Origin: Desulfosporosinus sp. | GTDB taxonomy: Bacteria > Bacillota > Desulfitobacteriia > Desulfitobacteriales > Desulfitobacteriaceae | DNA length: 8,461 bases | Assembly (NCBI GenBank): GCA_016278585.1 | Contig: JADQBO010000309.1 | Location: 1-8,461 of the forward strand | Reading direction: 5' to 3' | Shown: piece by piece, positions 6,018 to 8,461 of the stretch | How positions within the stretch are numbered: the stretch's first letter is position 1 | How the letters are laid out: every line of letters begins with the position of its first letter | The notes under the pieces: generated by a model | Told to the model about the DNA's origin: nothing | What the model saw: the letters and a program-made list of their open reading frames with translations, nothing else | The model's database searches: none | Position numbers and translations under genes: made by a program

Positions 6018-8461
6018 ACGGAGACAAGTAAGCAAACTAAAACTGTCTTAAAACAATCTGATGATATTTTTAAAGAAATACTGTCTCCTTTACGAGAGAG
6101 GGGAGCTAATCCTTATATTTATATCTATCGTATTATCGGATGCGATGATGAGAGGGAGTACCTAGCGAAGATCGTTAGTTTAGATGAACAACTAAAAGCA
6201 ATGGGGAATTATATTCTTTTTGATAGAACAATCCCTGTTAGTACTAATTTGACAATAATTGAGCGAGCCAGAAAATTGTTTGAACCGGTTCCCCTTAAGG
6301 ATTTTAGTAATGGAGCACTCTTAAACGTCTTAGAATCACATGGTTATTTTTCAATAAGCTCGGACAGTCAAGTCAACCGAAAAATTAAAGATATGTTTGG
6401 CATTATACTTAATCTCTATATGACGAATGAGAGGGCTGTTAATTTAAGTATTGCCGTAAACTTCACGACTAAAATTTTACTTTGGTTTGGAGATTATGGT
6501 AAGCAAATCATTCGTAAATCGGCTTACAATCCAAAGGTGATTTATTGGGGAAGTCCCAAAAAACACGAGATTTATTTCCTTATTCTTATGTCCCTCATAG
6601 GGTACGATGTGCTTGTGCTTAATACATCCTTTAAAGACAAGTTTGATAAAGTGGACAAGCATAATGATTTTTCGATGCTCATTAAGCATACAAAGGAACT
6701 TCCAATTGGACCCTTTCCTACAAAAAAACCTGAGAATAACTTGAGGAACAAGATCGATTCCTCTAAATCGTTGAAAATGGAAACAGATCCTATTAATAGT
6801 CAGCAAAAGCATCCGCAAAAAACCCAGCGAAAGAGCATAAGTGATAGCTTATTAAATGATCTTATTGCCGTCGTTAAATTGAAGAGAACCGAGACAATTT
6901 TTGAGGAAATCCTTGTTCCATTGAACAAGAGAAGCGGTTATGTTGGCGGGCCTTACCCTATACTTCCGACCTATTTCGTCCGGTATATTGGAGTACCGAG
7001 CTCCTCAGATGACTGGGAGGCAGAGTATTATAATAGTCTTTATACTCTTGACAAAGGGTTTCAGATGTCGGGTTTTTATCTTAAATTTTTAGAGGGTATC
7101 CCTGCTCCCAGTACAGAAGAGAGTGCTTTGATTCCCCATAGACTTATTGGTTATCCCTTTCAAGATCGGTATGATATTATAGAACAAATTCTTATGGACA
7201 AGCTTCTTCCCGAAACCCATAATAAACTTTTAGATAATACGATCAAAAAAGCGTTTGTTGACTCAGTTAATCTATTCGTAGAGAAAAGTAGTCATGTGAA
7301 TACCTCCATAGTTTTGAATTTTGCTTTAAAGATGGTTAGCTGGTTAAATCGATACTTACCTAAACTATTTTCAAGTCATCCACGTAACAGCAAACCTAGT
7401 GTTGAAGGGTTTGATTATGAGCATATTCCTAAAATTCTATTCTATGGTCCAATTAAAGCTCATGAGGTTTTTCTGCTTAGTGCTTTTCATAAGATGGGAT
7501 GCGATGTTCTTTACGTTCATTCCGATGAAAAAGGAGATAAACCCTTTCAAATTATTGATAGGGATAATTCCTTCACTCATCTTATTAAAAATAGAAATAG
7601 TTTGCCCCTGGTTTCCTTTCCCAAGGAAGAACGATCGATTCGCAAAAGTACAGTTGCCTATAACGCATCTAAAGAAATTGAAGAAGTCATTTATGGTGAA
7701 GAAGTTGGTCTATTTAAACCATGGCAGTTTGAAGGTTACGGGACTCTACCTATAACGCTTAAAACAACCTATGATGAATTAAAAATTCTCTGGAGAGAAC
7801 CTAGTAAACTTCGCCCAGAGTTCAAAATCCAGACCAAAAAAGTATATGTCCCCAACCTCTTTGCGAAAATTAATGGGGTTTGCGAGGACCTTGATACTTA
7901 TTGGCAAGACCTCAAAGCCCTTTCCTCCGCACCTAATACGATGCTGATCGAAAATGTTCCCTTTTCAAAAATAAACTACACAAAACAGGAGCTATTTCAA
8001 ACTACCTATTTATTGAATGAACAGGGCCTCTTGGATGAATTCAAAGTAGTAAAAAGTAGACATTACAAATTTAGTTATCTCAAAGCACCGCTACAGCATT
8101 TTTTAATAACTAAAACCAATGAACTACTAGTCTCTGAAATGTTCTTAACTAAGATGAATGAAAAATTTAAGCTTAAGATAATTATGACTATTCTAACTAT
8201 GGATGATTCACTACTAAAGCTCATTGAAGTTTTTGATTATCCCCAGGAGATTCCTAAATTAATGATCTTTGACAATCAAAAAGAAACTTTTAGTGAAACG
8301 GACACTATTCTAATTGCCTTTTTCAACTTAATCGGCCTTGATGTTGTTATCTTTACACCAACAAATTACAAGACCATTGAGCATTACATTAAACCAAGTC
8401 TTTTTGACCTACATCAACTTCCTTTGGTTAAATATGATTTAGAGCTTCCAGCTTTAAATAG
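6018..8461 (+). CDS. yceG: YceG_bac-family Ter 'biosynthetic module' protein, 3'-partial
   Basis: At least 814 codons without a stop, running off the right edge. It resembles Bacillus YceG (Pfam YceG_bac; unrelated to E. coli YceG/MltG), a cytosolic protein of unknown chemistry encoded with TerD-like proteins in the yce stress operon. Numbered from ACG 6018, it has three divergent copies of one module. Copy 1 (17-234) starts IFKEILSPL, has YRIIG at 37-41 and NPKVIYWGSPKKHE from 171. Copy 2 (294-535) starts IFEEILVPLNKRSGY, has YFVRYIG at 319-325 and IPKILFYGPIKAHE from 470. Copy 3 (from about 609) has VYVPNLFAKINGV and IPKLMIFDNQKE from 745. A charged linker (235-285) joins copies 1 and 2. 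Bacillus YceG is shorter, about the size of copies 2+3, so copy 1 looks like an extension. The start lacks ATG/GTG/TTG; ACG 6018 fits the ribosome site, with ATG 6201 as fallback, which would cut into copy 1. The gene is likely translated from the ArsC-like gene's mRNA. Confidence 0.85.

Noticed and set aside
6477..6818. 113-codon minus strand frame inside the YceG-like gene
   Set aside because: It is antisense to the long uninterrupted + frame, which has internal repeats and family similarity.
7399..7755. 118-codon + strand frame inside the YceG-like gene
   Set aside because: It overlaps the main frame out of register. Its Met/Phe/Lys-rich composition is typical of a shadow.

Overview
The window looks like a low-to-moderate G+C Firmicute. 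Support comes from AAGGAGG-type ribosome binding sites, strong Rho-independent terminators, AT-rich spacers, and protein families typical of clostridia. An anaerobic Peptococcaceae-type clostridium (Desulfosporosinus/Desulfitobacterium-like) fits best, but that is an inference from protein style and not a database match. All genes I accept read on the + strand.

Layout. Positions 2-127 hold the C-terminal end of an unrecognised gene, followed by a bulged terminator hairpin (187-247). A 318-nt leader then precedes a DASS/SLC13-type anion transporter (686-2146). The leader has a good sigma-A-like promoter (334-362), a perfect 13-bp-arm palindrome at the predicted transcription start (Rex- or FNR/CRP-like), a possible 22-codon leader peptide ending in tandem Trp codons, and mutually exclusive RNA stems. 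After a 15-bp terminator comes an AT-rich gap of about 450 bp, then a monocistronic 202-aa protein that resembles the uracil-DNA glycosylase fold (2605-3213) with a possible Fur-like promoter region.

The right-hand half is a tellurite-resistance-type (Ter) stress cluster. A 463-aa fusion (3518-4909) joins TerD, a Q/N-rich linker, a zinc ribbon with a hydrophobic insert, and TerB. A PaaI/MenI-like hotdog thioesterase (4996-5400) follows with its own terminator. An ArsC/Spx-fold protein (5662-6000) lies 17 bp upstream of a very large open frame (6018 to the window edge, at least 814 codons). That frame encodes a protein of the Bacillus YceG family (YceG_bac, the 'biosynthetic module' component of Ter systems). 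It contains three divergent copies of one module and appears to begin at an ACG codon behind a strong Shine-Dalgarno.

How they may work together: TerD and TerB domains are calcium/metal-binding stress proteins, and in Bacillus yceG sits in the TerD-containing yceC-I operon. TerD-TerB and YceG are therefore probably parts of one stress response. The ArsC-like thiol protein is likely co-transcribed with YceG. The thioesterase is enclosed by terminators and may be unrelated. TelA/TerC-type partners, if present, would lie beyond the right edge.
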